In this document: positions 1 through 5,336 of the stretch, one piece after another
Layout: each line of letters begins with the position of its first letter
Position numbering within the stretch: position 1 is the first letter of the stretch
Source: Pseudomonadota bacterium
GTDB taxonomy: Bacteria; Pseudomonadota; Alphaproteobacteria; Rhizobiales; Beijerinckiaceae
NCBI GenBank assembly: GCA_028876585.1
Contig: JAGWRL010000277.1
Span: forward strand, 1 to 5,336
Reading direction: 5' to 3'
DNA: 5,336 bases
Notes under the pieces: generated by a model
What the model saw: the letters and a program-made list of their open reading frames with translations, nothing else
What the model was told of the DNA's origin: nothing
Database searches by the model: none
Made by a program: the position numbers and the translations under genes

Positions 1-1
1 G

Positions 2-88
2 CAGGAGGGCGGCCGGCTGCGCGACGAACTTCGCCTGCTCGCCGCCGCCGTCGAGGGGCTCGCGCGGCGCGGCGCGGCGCAGGCTTGA
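2..88 (+). CDS. C-terminal end of an unidentified upstream gene (partial)
   Basis: The second reading frame is open from the window edge to a TGA at 86-88 and encodes 28 residues ending ARRGAAQA. The composition (leucine, glutamate, alanine and arginine in helix-like spacing around RLRDELRLLAAAVEGL) looks like a genuine C-terminal amphipathic helix. The first frame, which is also open here, gives an arginine/alanine-rich string typical of a shadow frame. No domain can be recognised from so short a piece. It lies on the same strand as the glycosyltransferase gene, 8 bases upstream of that gene's likely ATG, so the two are probably co-transcribed. A role in the same glycan pathway is a guess from position only. 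Confidence 0.55.
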   Translation, partial: QEGGRLRDELRLLAAAVEGLARRGAAQA

Positions 89-96
89 GCGCGACG

Positions 97-2343
97 ATGG
101 ACCCCAAGCCGCTTACCGCCTCGCTCGTCATCGTCACCGTCAACCGGGCCGATTCGCTCGAACGCACGCTCGCGAGCCTCAATCAGATCCGTTACCCCCA
201 TTTCGAGGTGGTCGTCGTCAACGGCCCTTCCACCGACCATACGGCGGAGGTGATCGCGCGCCATGCCGGCAAGCTGCGCGCCTATTCCACCGATCAGAGC
301 AACATTTCCGTGTCGCGCAATATCGGCCTCGCCCATGCGCGCGGCGACATCGTCGCCTTCATCGACGACGACGCCGTGCCCGAGCCCGATTGGCTGGAAA
401 ATCTGCTGCGCCCCTACGCCGACCCCGAGGTGATCACCGTCGGCGGCTTCATCCGCGACACGCGCGGCTTCGAGTTTCAGGCCCGCTACACCGTCTGCGA
501 CCGTTTCGGCGACGTGCGGCAATATCGCAGCGCCGACGAATTCAAGCTGGAAGGCGAGCAGTTCCTCAGCCTCACGGGGACGAATTTCTCGGCGCGGCGC
601 GACAATCTGCTCGCGCTCGGCGGCTTCGACGAGGAATATATCTGGTTCCTCGACGAGACCGACGTCAATCTGCGGATGCACGATCGCGGCTGGCGTTTCG
701 CCGTCGCCCCCGACGCCGAGATTCACCACAAATACGAGGCCGGACTGACCCGCACGCGCTCCGCCGCGCCGCGCACGATGTATCCGCAACTGCGCTCGAA
801 GGCCTATTTCTGCGTGCGCCACAATCTCGGCCGCCGGCCCCTCGCCGACGTGCTCGGCTATATCGCCGATTACGTCGGCAAGGAGCGCGACTGGAAGCGC
901 GGCCTGGCGCATGACGGCGTCGATCAGGCGACGATCGATCGCCTGATCGGCGAAGTCGAGCGCGGCGTCGAGGACGGCGTCGCCGACGCCTTGCGCCTGA
1001 CCACGCCCGCGCTGCTTTCGCCCGCGACGCTGGCGCCGGCGCGCCACGACAGTTTCCAGCCGTTCCCGCTGACGCGGCCGGCGCCGGAGCGGCTGCGCAT
1101 CTGCCTGTTGTCGCGCGAATATCCGCCGCAGGGCCATGGCGGCATCGCCCAATGGACGCGCGAGGTCGCCGTCGGGCTGGCGGCGCGCGGCCACGAAGTC
1201 AGCGTGATCGCGCGCGCGCTCGACGGCCCGAAGGGAATCGATTTCGTCGAAGGCGTCTGGGTGCATCGCGTCGATCCGGCGCCGATCACGCAGGAGGAAG
1301 CGGCCGCCTTCGCGCCGGCGCCGGCGAGCCTCAGCGCCTATTCGCTCGCGCTGTTCCGCGAATACGAGCGCATCGACGCGCGCCGCCGCTTCGACGTCGT
1401 CTCCGGCCCGATCGCCGATCTGGAGCCGATGGTGTGTCTCGCCCGCGCTCCTACGCCGGTGATCGTCAGCCTGCACACGACCTACAAGCTGTCGCTGCCC
1501 TACAAGCCGGATTGGTTGTCGCGCCCCGACTATCTCGCCGGTCACGTCGAGCCCGCCATCGTCAGCGAAGGCGAGTTGATGACGAAAGGGCCGCATATCC
1601 TCGCCAATTCGCGCACCATCGTCGCCGACATCGAAGCTGCGCATGCGCTGAAGATCGACCCCGCCCGGATCGAGATCGTGCCGCACGGGATCAGCGATCT
1701 CAGCCTCGAAGCGCCCGCCGCCGTGGAGCCGGATGGTCAGGTGCATCTGCTGTTCGTCGGCCGGCTGGAGGAGCGCAAGGGCGCCGACGCGCTGCTGGCG
1801 CAACTGCCCGGCCTGCTGGCGGCGCATCCGACGCTGGTCGCCCATATCGTCGGCGACGACGGCATCGTCATCGACGACACGACGCTGCGACGCCGCTACG
1901 AGATCGACAATTCCGCGCGTCCCGACATCCTGGCGCGCACCCGCTTCTACGGCGCCTTGTCGCGCGAGGGCGTGATCGCGCAATATGCGGCCTGCGACAT
2001 TTTCATCGCGCCGTCGAAATACGAATCCTTCGGCCTGATCTTCATCGAGGCGATGTGTTTTGGCAAACCGACCGTCGCCTATGGAGTCGGCGGCGCGGCG
2101 GAACTGATCCGCGACGGCGTCGACGGCCTGCTCGCTTCGCCCGACGCGCCCGCCGAACTCGCCGCCTGCGTCTCCCGCCTCGTCGACGATCCGGCTTTGC
2201 GTGAAGCCATCGGCCGCAACGCGCGCGCAACCTACGAGAGCTGCTACACGACCGAACTGATGCTCGACCGGCTGGAGGCCTATTACCGCCGCGTCGCCGG
2301 CAAGGACGTCGTCACGCCGGCGGCGCAGCGTCGCCGGGCCTGA
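97..2343 (+). CDS. Two-domain glycosyltransferase: N-terminal GT2 (GT-A) fused to C-terminal GT4 (GT-B)
   Basis: Predicted cytoplasmic enzyme that transfers sugars from nucleotide-sugar donors, probably in surface polysaccharide or glycoconjugate synthesis; donors and acceptor cannot be read from the sequence. Numbering from ATG 97 (748 residues). Residues about 8-210 are a GT2 domain: SLVIVTVNR at the first strand, the metal-binding triad FIDDDAVPEPDW with DDD at 90-92, GGFDEEY from 175, and the acidic motif DETDVNLR at 186-193 in the catalytic-base position. Residues about 210-330 form a mostly helical linker. Residues about 333-735 are a GT4 domain: SREYPPQGHGGI with the glycine pair at 348-349, VPHGI at 528-532, FVGRLEERKG with R556 and K561, and the EX7E motif (E643, E651) in PSKYESFGLIFIEAM. 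No signal peptide or membrane segment is visible. A TTG at 85 (overlapping the upstream stop as TTGA) could also start it, adding four residues. ATG 97 is preferred: it sits just before the first strand and has a weak GAG 7 bases upstream. The 3' end overlaps the convergent DUF2783 gene by 32 bases. Confidence 0.93.
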   Translation: MDPKPLTASLVIVTVNRADSLERTLASLNQIRYPHFEVVVVNGPSTDHTAEVIARHAGKLRAYSTDQSNISVSRNIGLAHARGDIVAFIDDDAVPEPDWLENLLRPYADPEVITVGGFIRDTRGFEFQARYTVCDRFGDVRQYRSADEFKLEGEQFLSLTGTNFSARRDNLLALGGFDEEYIWFLDETDVNLRMHDRGWRFAVAPDAEIHHKYEAGLTRTRSAAPRTMYPQLRSKAYFCVRHNLGRRPLADVLGYIADYVGKERDWKRGLAHDGVDQATIDRLIGEVERGVEDGVADALRLTTPALLSPATLAPARHDSFQPFPLTRPAPERLRICLLSREYPPQGHGGIAQWTREVAVGLAARGHEVSVIARALDGPKGIDFVEGVWVHRVDPAPITQEEAAAFAPAPASLSAYSLALFREYERIDARRRFDVVSGPIADLEPMVCLARAPTPVIVSLHTTYKLSLPYKPDWLSRPDYLAGHVEPAIVSEGELMTKGPHILANSRTIVADIEAAHALKIDPARIEIVPHGISDLSLEAPAAVEPDGQVHLLFVGRLEERKGADALLAQLPGLLAAHPTLVAHIVGDDGIVIDDTTLRRRYEIDNSARPDILARTRFYGALSREGVIAQYAACDIFIAPSKYESFGLIFIEAMCFGKPTVAYGVGGAAELIRDGVDGLLASPDAPAELAACVSRLVDDPALREAIGRNARATYESCYTTELMLDRLEAYYRRVAGKDVVTPAAQRRRA

Positions 2344-2527
2344 TCGCGGCGAGCGCGAACGCCTCGCGCAGCGTGTCGCGGTCGCCGATATGGTTGCACA
2401 GCAGCAGGATCAGCCGGGCGTTGATCGCCTCGCTCTCCTCGCGCGCAGCGCCCGCGTGCAGGGCGATCAGTTCGGCGTAGAAATCGTCCGCCCCATCGAT
2501 GTGCGGCGTCGTGATCAGCTTGCCCAT
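2312..2527 (-). CDS. DUF2783 domain small protein, probable partner of the adjacent FAD monooxygenase
   Basis: A 71-residue protein that I recognise as DUF2783, a family of small proteins usually encoded beside FAD-dependent hydroxylases. Its molecular function is unknown. The N-terminal half contains DDFYAELIALHAG and a short helix with EESEAINARL, followed by the hydrophobic-to-acidic stretch ILLLCNHIGDRDTLREAFALA; the tail is GDAAPPA. It has no signal peptide, metal-binding cluster or nucleotide-binding motif, and looks like a small, mostly helical, acidic soluble protein. The ATG abuts the TGA of the upstream flavoprotein gene (TGAATG), and the purine-rich GGGGAAGGGG at 2531-2540 can serve as ribosome binding site, so translation is probably coupled. 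Its last ten codons lie antisense to the end of the glycosyltransferase gene. An accessory or stabilising role for the flavoprotein is inferred from gene order only. Confidence 0.87.
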   Translation of the reverse strand: MGKLITTPHIDGADDFYAELIALHAGAAREESEAINARLILLLCNHIGDRDTLREAFALAAIRPGDAAPPA

Positions 2528-4168
2528 TCACCCCTTCCCCATGGCGCGCGCCAGCGCCGCGCCGACCCTGGCGGCATCGTAGCCGGTCCAGCGCGCGGCG
2601 ACATGCTGGTCCGGCCGCATCAAATAAAGTGCGGCCGGGGCTTGGCCGAGATAGCGCCGCGCCAGCGCGCCGCTCGCATCCTGCGCCGCGCCGACGCGCA
2701 CGACTTCGAGGTCGAGCCCCTGGGGAAGATCGAGGTCGATCGCCAGCAACTGAAACCGGCCGCCGAGCCGGTCGAGCAACCAACCATCGCCGAGTGGCGC
2801 GTCCGGCGCCGGCGCGCCGGGCCGCGCCTCGCGCGGCAGCGCGGCGTCGTCGTCGCCGTTGAGCGGCGAATTGTCGTAGACGCTCGGCGTCGACAGCCGG
2901 CCCGAATTGACCAGCGGCCGCGCGAACGGGAAGCGCGCCGCCAGATCGAGCGCGGCGTCGCGGAACGCCCGGCTCGCCTGAGATTTCGGCGTGATGAAAT
3001 CGGTCGCGCGGGTGGAATGGCGGATGTTCTCGTCCGCCGCCGGCACACGCTCGTCGTCATAGGAATCGAGAAGGCGATCCGGCGCCAGCCCGTCGCGCAC
3101 CAGCTTCAGTTTCCAGATCAGATTGTCGGCGTCCTGCAAGCCGGAATTGGCGCCGCGCGCGCCGAACGGCGACACCTGATGCGCGCTGTCGCCGGCGAAC
3201 AGCACCCGCCCATGTCGGAACCTCTCCATGCGCCGACACTGGAACGTGTAGATCGACACCCATTCGAGCTTGAATTCGACGCCCTCGCCGAGCATCGCCT
3301 TCAGCCGCGCCTTGACGCGCTCTGGGTCCTTCTCGCGCTCGCGGTCGATGTTCCAGCCCAGTTGCAGGTCGATGCGCCACACGCCGTCGGGCTGTTTGTG
3401 CAACAGCGCCGATTGGCCGGGGTTGAACGGCGGGTCGAACCAGAACCAGCGTTCGGTCGGAAATTCCGCCCGCATCGTCACGTCGGCGATCAGGAAATTG
3501 TCCTCGAACACGCGGCCGACGAAATCGAGCCCCATCAGGGCACGCACCGTCGAGCCGGCGCCGTCGCAGGCGATCAACCAATCGGCCTCCAGTTGATAAC
3601 CGCCCTCGGGCGTCGTCACGTCGAGCCTGACAGAATCGGGCGCGGGAGACAGCCCGGCGAGGCGGCTCAGCCCACGGATTTCGATCGGCTTGCCCTGCGC
3701 CTGCAACTGGCGCACCCGCTCGACCAGATAGGCTTCGAGATAATATTGTTGCAGGTTGATGAAGGCCGGCCGCTTGTGTCCAACCTCGGGCAGCAGGTCG
3801 AAGCCGTAGATCTGGCTGTCGTGGAAAAACACCTTGCCGAGCCGCCATTGCACGCCCTTCTCGACCAGCGGATCGCCGCAGCCGAGCCGGTCGAAAATCT
3901 CCAGCGGCCGCTTGGCGAAGCAGATCGCGCGCGAGCCAAAACTCACCTTGTCGTTCTCGTCGAGCACGAGCACGGGAATGTCGTGCAGCGCCAGATCGAT
4001 CGCCGCCGCCAGCCCGACCGGCCCGGCCCCGACCACTGCCACCGCGTGGCGGGCCGGCGTCGCGCGATCCTGATCGGGCGAGCGCTGATAGGGATAGAGC
4101 GGCGTCTCGAAAATTTTGCGCCCGGCCTCACCGGCCGGGTCACGGTGCGAAGCGGACGCCGCGACCAT
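2528..4168 (-). CDS. FAD-dependent class A (group A) aromatic monooxygenase, MhpA/PheA-like
   Basis: A 546-residue flavoprotein hydroxylase, close in length to E. coli MhpA (3-(3-hydroxyphenyl)propionate 2-hydroxylase). Such enzymes use NAD(P)H and O2 to hydroxylate a phenolic ring in the cytoplasm. Visible motifs: Rossmann VVGAGPVGLAAA with GxGxxG at 47-52 and the acidic strand end D70-E71; SRAICFAKRPLEIFDRLG from 79; the DG motif (ACDGAGSTVR, D202-G203); and the GD motif FAGDSAHQVSPFGARG with D327, which binds the FAD ribityl/pyrophosphate. The last ~100 residues resemble the thioredoxin-like C-terminal domain of phenol hydroxylase relatives, without cysteines, and include RPDQHVAARW at 518-527. 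The ATG is supported by GGAGAG six bases upstream, and the roughly 40 residues before the Rossmann strand (ETPLYPYQRSPDQDRATPARH) resemble family N-termini. It lies 25 bases after the ymdB-type gene and abuts the DUF2783 gene. The substrate is unknown: no ring-cleavage or other catabolic gene is present to point to it. Confidence 0.92.
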   Translation of the reverse strand: MVAASASHRDPAGEAGRKIFETPLYPYQRSPDQDRATPARHAVAVVGAGPVGLAAAIDLALHDIPVLVLDENDKVSFGSRAICFAKRPLEIFDRLGCGDPLVEKGVQWRLGKVFFHDSQIYGFDLLPEVGHKRPAFINLQQYYLEAYLVERVRQLQAQGKPIEIRGLSRLAGLSPAPDSVRLDVTTPEGGYQLEADWLIACDGAGSTVRALMGLDFVGRVFEDNFLIADVTMRAEFPTERWFWFDPPFNPGQSALLHKQPDGVWRIDLQLGWNIDREREKDPERVKARLKAMLGEGVEFKLEWVSIYTFQCRRMERFRHGRVLFAGDSAHQVSPFGARGANSGLQDADNLIWKLKLVRDGLAPDRLLDSYDDERVPAADENIRHSTRATDFITPKSQASRAFRDAALDLAARFPFARPLVNSGRLSTPSVYDNSPLNGDDDAALPREARPGAPAPDAPLGDGWLLDRLGGRFQLLAIDLDLPQGLDLEVVRVGAAQDASGALARRYLGQAPAALYLMRPDQHVAARWTGYDAARVGAALARAMGKG

Positions 4169-4174
4169 CGTTTG

Positions 4175-4180
4175 CTCTCC
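4175..4180 (-). promoter_or_regulatory. Ribosome binding site of the FAD monooxygenase gene
   Basis: On the minus strand GGAGAG lies six bases before the ATG at 4168, the best Shine-Dalgarno match in the window. It supports this start for the flavoprotein. It sits inside the only gap (4169-4193, 25 bases) within the minus-strand unit. The gap is too short for a separate full promoter, although one could lie within the end of the preceding gene. Confidence 0.7.
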
Positions 4181-4193
4181 GTTGGGCGCCTTT

Positions 4194-5009
4194 TTACCAG
4201 AAATCCGGCGCCGCCGGCGCCAGCGCGCCGCCGATCCGCACCGGCGCGATTTTTTTGGCGAGGCCGTCGGCGCCGGTCTCGACCGCCACCGCGCACAATG
4301 TCGCCGGGCCGTTCGCCGGCTCCATCCGCGCGCCCGGGATTTTCTTGAGGAAGCGCCGCATCGGCTCCTCCTTGGCCATGCCGATCACCGAATCGTAATC
4401 GCCGGTCATGCCGACGTCGGTCATGAACGCGGTGCCGCGGGCGAGGATGCGCGCGTCCGCCGTCGGCACGTGGGTGTGGGTGCCCACCACCAGGCTCGCC
4501 CGCCCGTCGACGAAATGGCCGAACGCCTGTTTCTCGCTGGTCGCCTCGGCGTGGAAATCGAGGATGGCGACGTCGCAATCGCGCCCCAGCCTGACGGCGT
4601 CGAGTTCGGCGTCGATGGCGCGGAACGGATCGTCGAGCGCGTCCATGAACACCCGCCCCATCAGATTGACCACCAGCGCCCGCGCGCCGGCGCGCGTCTC
4701 GACCACCGCCGCGCCGCGTCCGGGCGCGCCGGGGGGATAGTTGAGCGGGCGCAGCAGACGCGGCTGGCGCGCGATAAAGCTCAACGCCTCTTTCTGGTCG
4801 AAGGCGTGATTGCCGAGCGTGACCGCGTCGGCGCCGGCTTCGAGAATCTCGTTGCAGATCGATTCGGTGATGCCGAAACCGCCGGCCGCGTTCTCGCCGT
4901 TGACCACCACCACGTCGAGCCGCCAGCGCTGGCGCAAGCCCGGCAGATGCTCGCCCAAAACCGCGCGCCCGGGGCGTCCGAGAATGTCGCCGACGAACAA
5001 CAGCCGCAT
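4194..5009 (-). CDS. ymdB: YmdB-family (TIGR00282) metallophosphoesterase
   Basis: A 271-residue member of the TIGR00282/YmdB calcineurin-like phosphoesterases. Characterised relatives (Bacillus subtilis YmdB, not the unrelated E. coli protein of that name) are di-metal phosphodiesterases active on 2',3'-cyclic AMP. All metal and active-site blocks are visible: FVGDILGRPGR with D8, NGENAAGGFG with E39 and N40, LGNHAFD with N67 and H68, DFHAEATSEK with H153, and GTHTHVPTAD with H178 and H180. MTDVGMTGDYDSVIG follows. Length is normal and the C-terminus ends APDFW. The ATG at 5009 is chosen because the family starts exactly at MRLLFVGD; the frame is open further upstream, but that part is arginine/alanine-rich and antigenic to no family feature, being simply a shadow of the cyclo-ligase gene. 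The ATG overlaps the cyclo-ligase TGA by one base (TGATG), and GAGGCGGGG at 5013-5021 is a possible ribosome binding site. Cytoplasmic; the physiological substrate in this organism is not shown by the sequence. Confidence 0.95.
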   Translation of the reverse strand: MRLLFVGDILGRPGRAVLGEHLPGLRQRWRLDVVVVNGENAAGGFGITESICNEILEAGADAVTLGNHAFDQKEALSFIARQPRLLRPLNYPPGAPGRGAAVVETRAGARALVVNLMGRVFMDALDDPFRAIDAELDAVRLGRDCDVAILDFHAEATSEKQAFGHFVDGRASLVVGTHTHVPTADARILARGTAFMTDVGMTGDYDSVIGMAKEEPMRRFLKKIPGARMEPANGPATLCAVAVETGADGLAKKIAPVRIGGALAPAAPDFW

Positions 5010-5336
5010 CAGCCCCGCCTCACGGCGATGAGTTCGGCCTCGGTGAGGATGTAGTCGAGCGGCTGGTCGTGCGCCTCGTGCGGCACCGCCGCGACCTCGC
5101 AGGCGGCATAGGCGACACCGACCGCGACGATGGGCTTGCGCGCCCGCAGCCGCGCCAGCGTGCAATCGTAATGGCCGGCGCCGTAGCCGATGCGGTGGCC
5201 GCGCCGATCGAACGCGGCGAGCGGCACGAACAACAGATCGGGTTCGAGTTCGGGCGCCTGCGCCGTCGGCTCGGGGATGCGCATCTGGCCCGGCGCGGTC
5301 GGCTCGCCGGGGCGCCAGCGGCGGAACCGCAGCGGC
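5009..5336 (-). CDS. 5-formyltetrahydrofolate cyclo-ligase, C-terminal part (partial)
   Basis: The last 108 residues of a 5-formyltetrahydrofolate cyclo-ligase (5,10-methenyltetrahydrofolate synthetase; homologue of E. coli YgfA/Fau). The enzyme uses ATP to convert 5-formyl-THF to 5,10-methenyl-THF, returning this folate to the one-carbon pool. The reading frame runs off the right edge of the window, so the 5' part is missing. Visible family signatures are FRRWRPGEP near the edge, then GIPEP-like RIPEP, PDLLFVPLAAFDRRGHRIGYG, and the hallmark GYGAGHYD at 5165-5188, which lies in the substrate/ATP site. Near the end, AYAACEVAAVPHEAHDQPLDYILTE matches the family's usual VPxExHDxxLDxIxTE ending. 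An ATG at 5284 is internal and not the start, because family-like sequence continues upstream of it. The family is usually about 180-200 residues long, so roughly half is seen here. Translation is probably coupled to the downstream ymdB-type gene through TGATG. Confidence 0.94.
   Translation of the reverse strand, partial: PLRFRRWRPGEPTAPGQMRIPEPTAQAPELEPDLLFVPLAAFDRRGHRIGYGAGHYDCTLARLRARKPIVAVGVAYAACEVAAVPHEAHDQPLDYILTEAELIAVRRG

Larger units (their letters stand above)
2312..5336 (-). other. Probable four-gene transcription unit (operon)
   Basis: Four minus-strand genes follow one another with junctions of -1 base (TGATG near 5009), 25 bases (4169-4193) and 0 bases (TGAATG near 2527). No intrinsic terminator is apparent between them, so a single transcript is likely. 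The promoter and any upstream genes lie beyond the right edge. The first pair is housekeeping and the second looks catabolic, so an extra internal promoter inside the 3' part of the ymdB-type gene is possible; I could not identify one. Confidence 0.65.

Noticed and set aside
61..80. Short CGCGGCG repeats at the left edge
   Set aside because: They are Ala/Arg/Gly codons at the end of the partial upstream gene and too short and simple to be a functional repeat.
1152..2204. A 350-codon open frame on the plus strand inside the glycosyltransferase gene
   Set aside because: It is an arginine/alanine-rich shadow in another frame of a gene with strong motifs on both sides of it; nothing in it resembles a protein family.
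2349..2367. Possible hairpin (GCGAGCG, loop CGAA, CGCCTCGC) just after the glycosyltransferase stop, as a terminator
   Set aside because: The stem has a bulge, is not followed by a T-run, and lies within the DUF2783 coding sequence; such stems are common by chance in GC-rich genes.
4207..4221. Inverted repeat GGCGCC-GCC-GGCGCC near the end of the YmdB-type gene, as a terminator or operator
   Set aside because: It encodes the Pro/Ala-rich tail of the protein, has no adjoining T-run on the minus strand, and similar GC palindromes occur throughout the window.
2390..4348. A 652-codon open frame on the plus strand opposite the flavoprotein gene
   Set aside because: It is antisense to a gene with clear family motifs. 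Its translation is rich in R, A, H and Q without a recognisable domain, as expected from GC-rich codon bias in the complementary frame.
4116..5054. A 312-codon plus-strand open frame opposite the YmdB-type gene
   Set aside because: It overlaps the intact YmdB coding sequence in antisense and has the arginine/histidine-rich composition of a shadow frame.
5010..5165. A 52-residue N-terminal extension of the YmdB-type protein
   Set aside because: The extension is arginine-rich, overlaps the real cyclo-ligase coding sequence in another frame, and the family begins precisely at MRLLFVGD encoded from 5009.

Overview
This is a dense, high-GC window (by eye roughly two-thirds G+C) with almost no non-coding DNA. 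The codon style, the 5-formyltetrahydrofolate cyclo-ligase/YmdB gene pair and the look of the flavoprotein all suggest an alphaproteobacterium, probably Hyphomicrobiales (Rhizobiales). That placement is an inference; no rRNA or other marker gene is present.

Left part (plus strand, 1-2343): the last 28 codons of an unidentified gene, then a large two-domain glycosyltransferase. The latter joins an N-terminal GT2-type (GT-A fold) transferase to a C-terminal GT4-type (GT-B fold) transferase in one polypeptide of about 748 residues. Both halves keep the motifs expected of active enzymes. It probably builds a surface polysaccharide or another glycoconjugate.

Right part (minus strand, 5336-2312): four tightly packed genes that read as one transcription unit, in the order 5-formyltetrahydrofolate cyclo-ligase (5' end outside the window), YmdB-family metallophosphoesterase, class A FAD monooxygenase of the MhpA/PheA type, and a 71-residue DUF2783 protein. 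Junctions are TGATG (1-base overlap), a 25-base gap holding a good ribosome binding site, and TGAATG (directly abutting). The first two genes are housekeeping (folate recycling; a phosphodiesterase). The last two form a catabolic-looking pair, with the small protein a likely partner of the flavoprotein.

The glycosyltransferase gene and the minus-strand unit converge, and their coding regions overlap by 32 bases (2312-2343). There is no gene-free stretch over 300 bases. I see no tRNA, rRNA, CRISPR array, insertion sequence or convincing intrinsic terminator. The window looks like ordinary chromosome. The points most worth a second look are the GT2-GT4 fusion, the flavoprotein/DUF2783 pair, and that pair's placement behind folate/YmdB genes.
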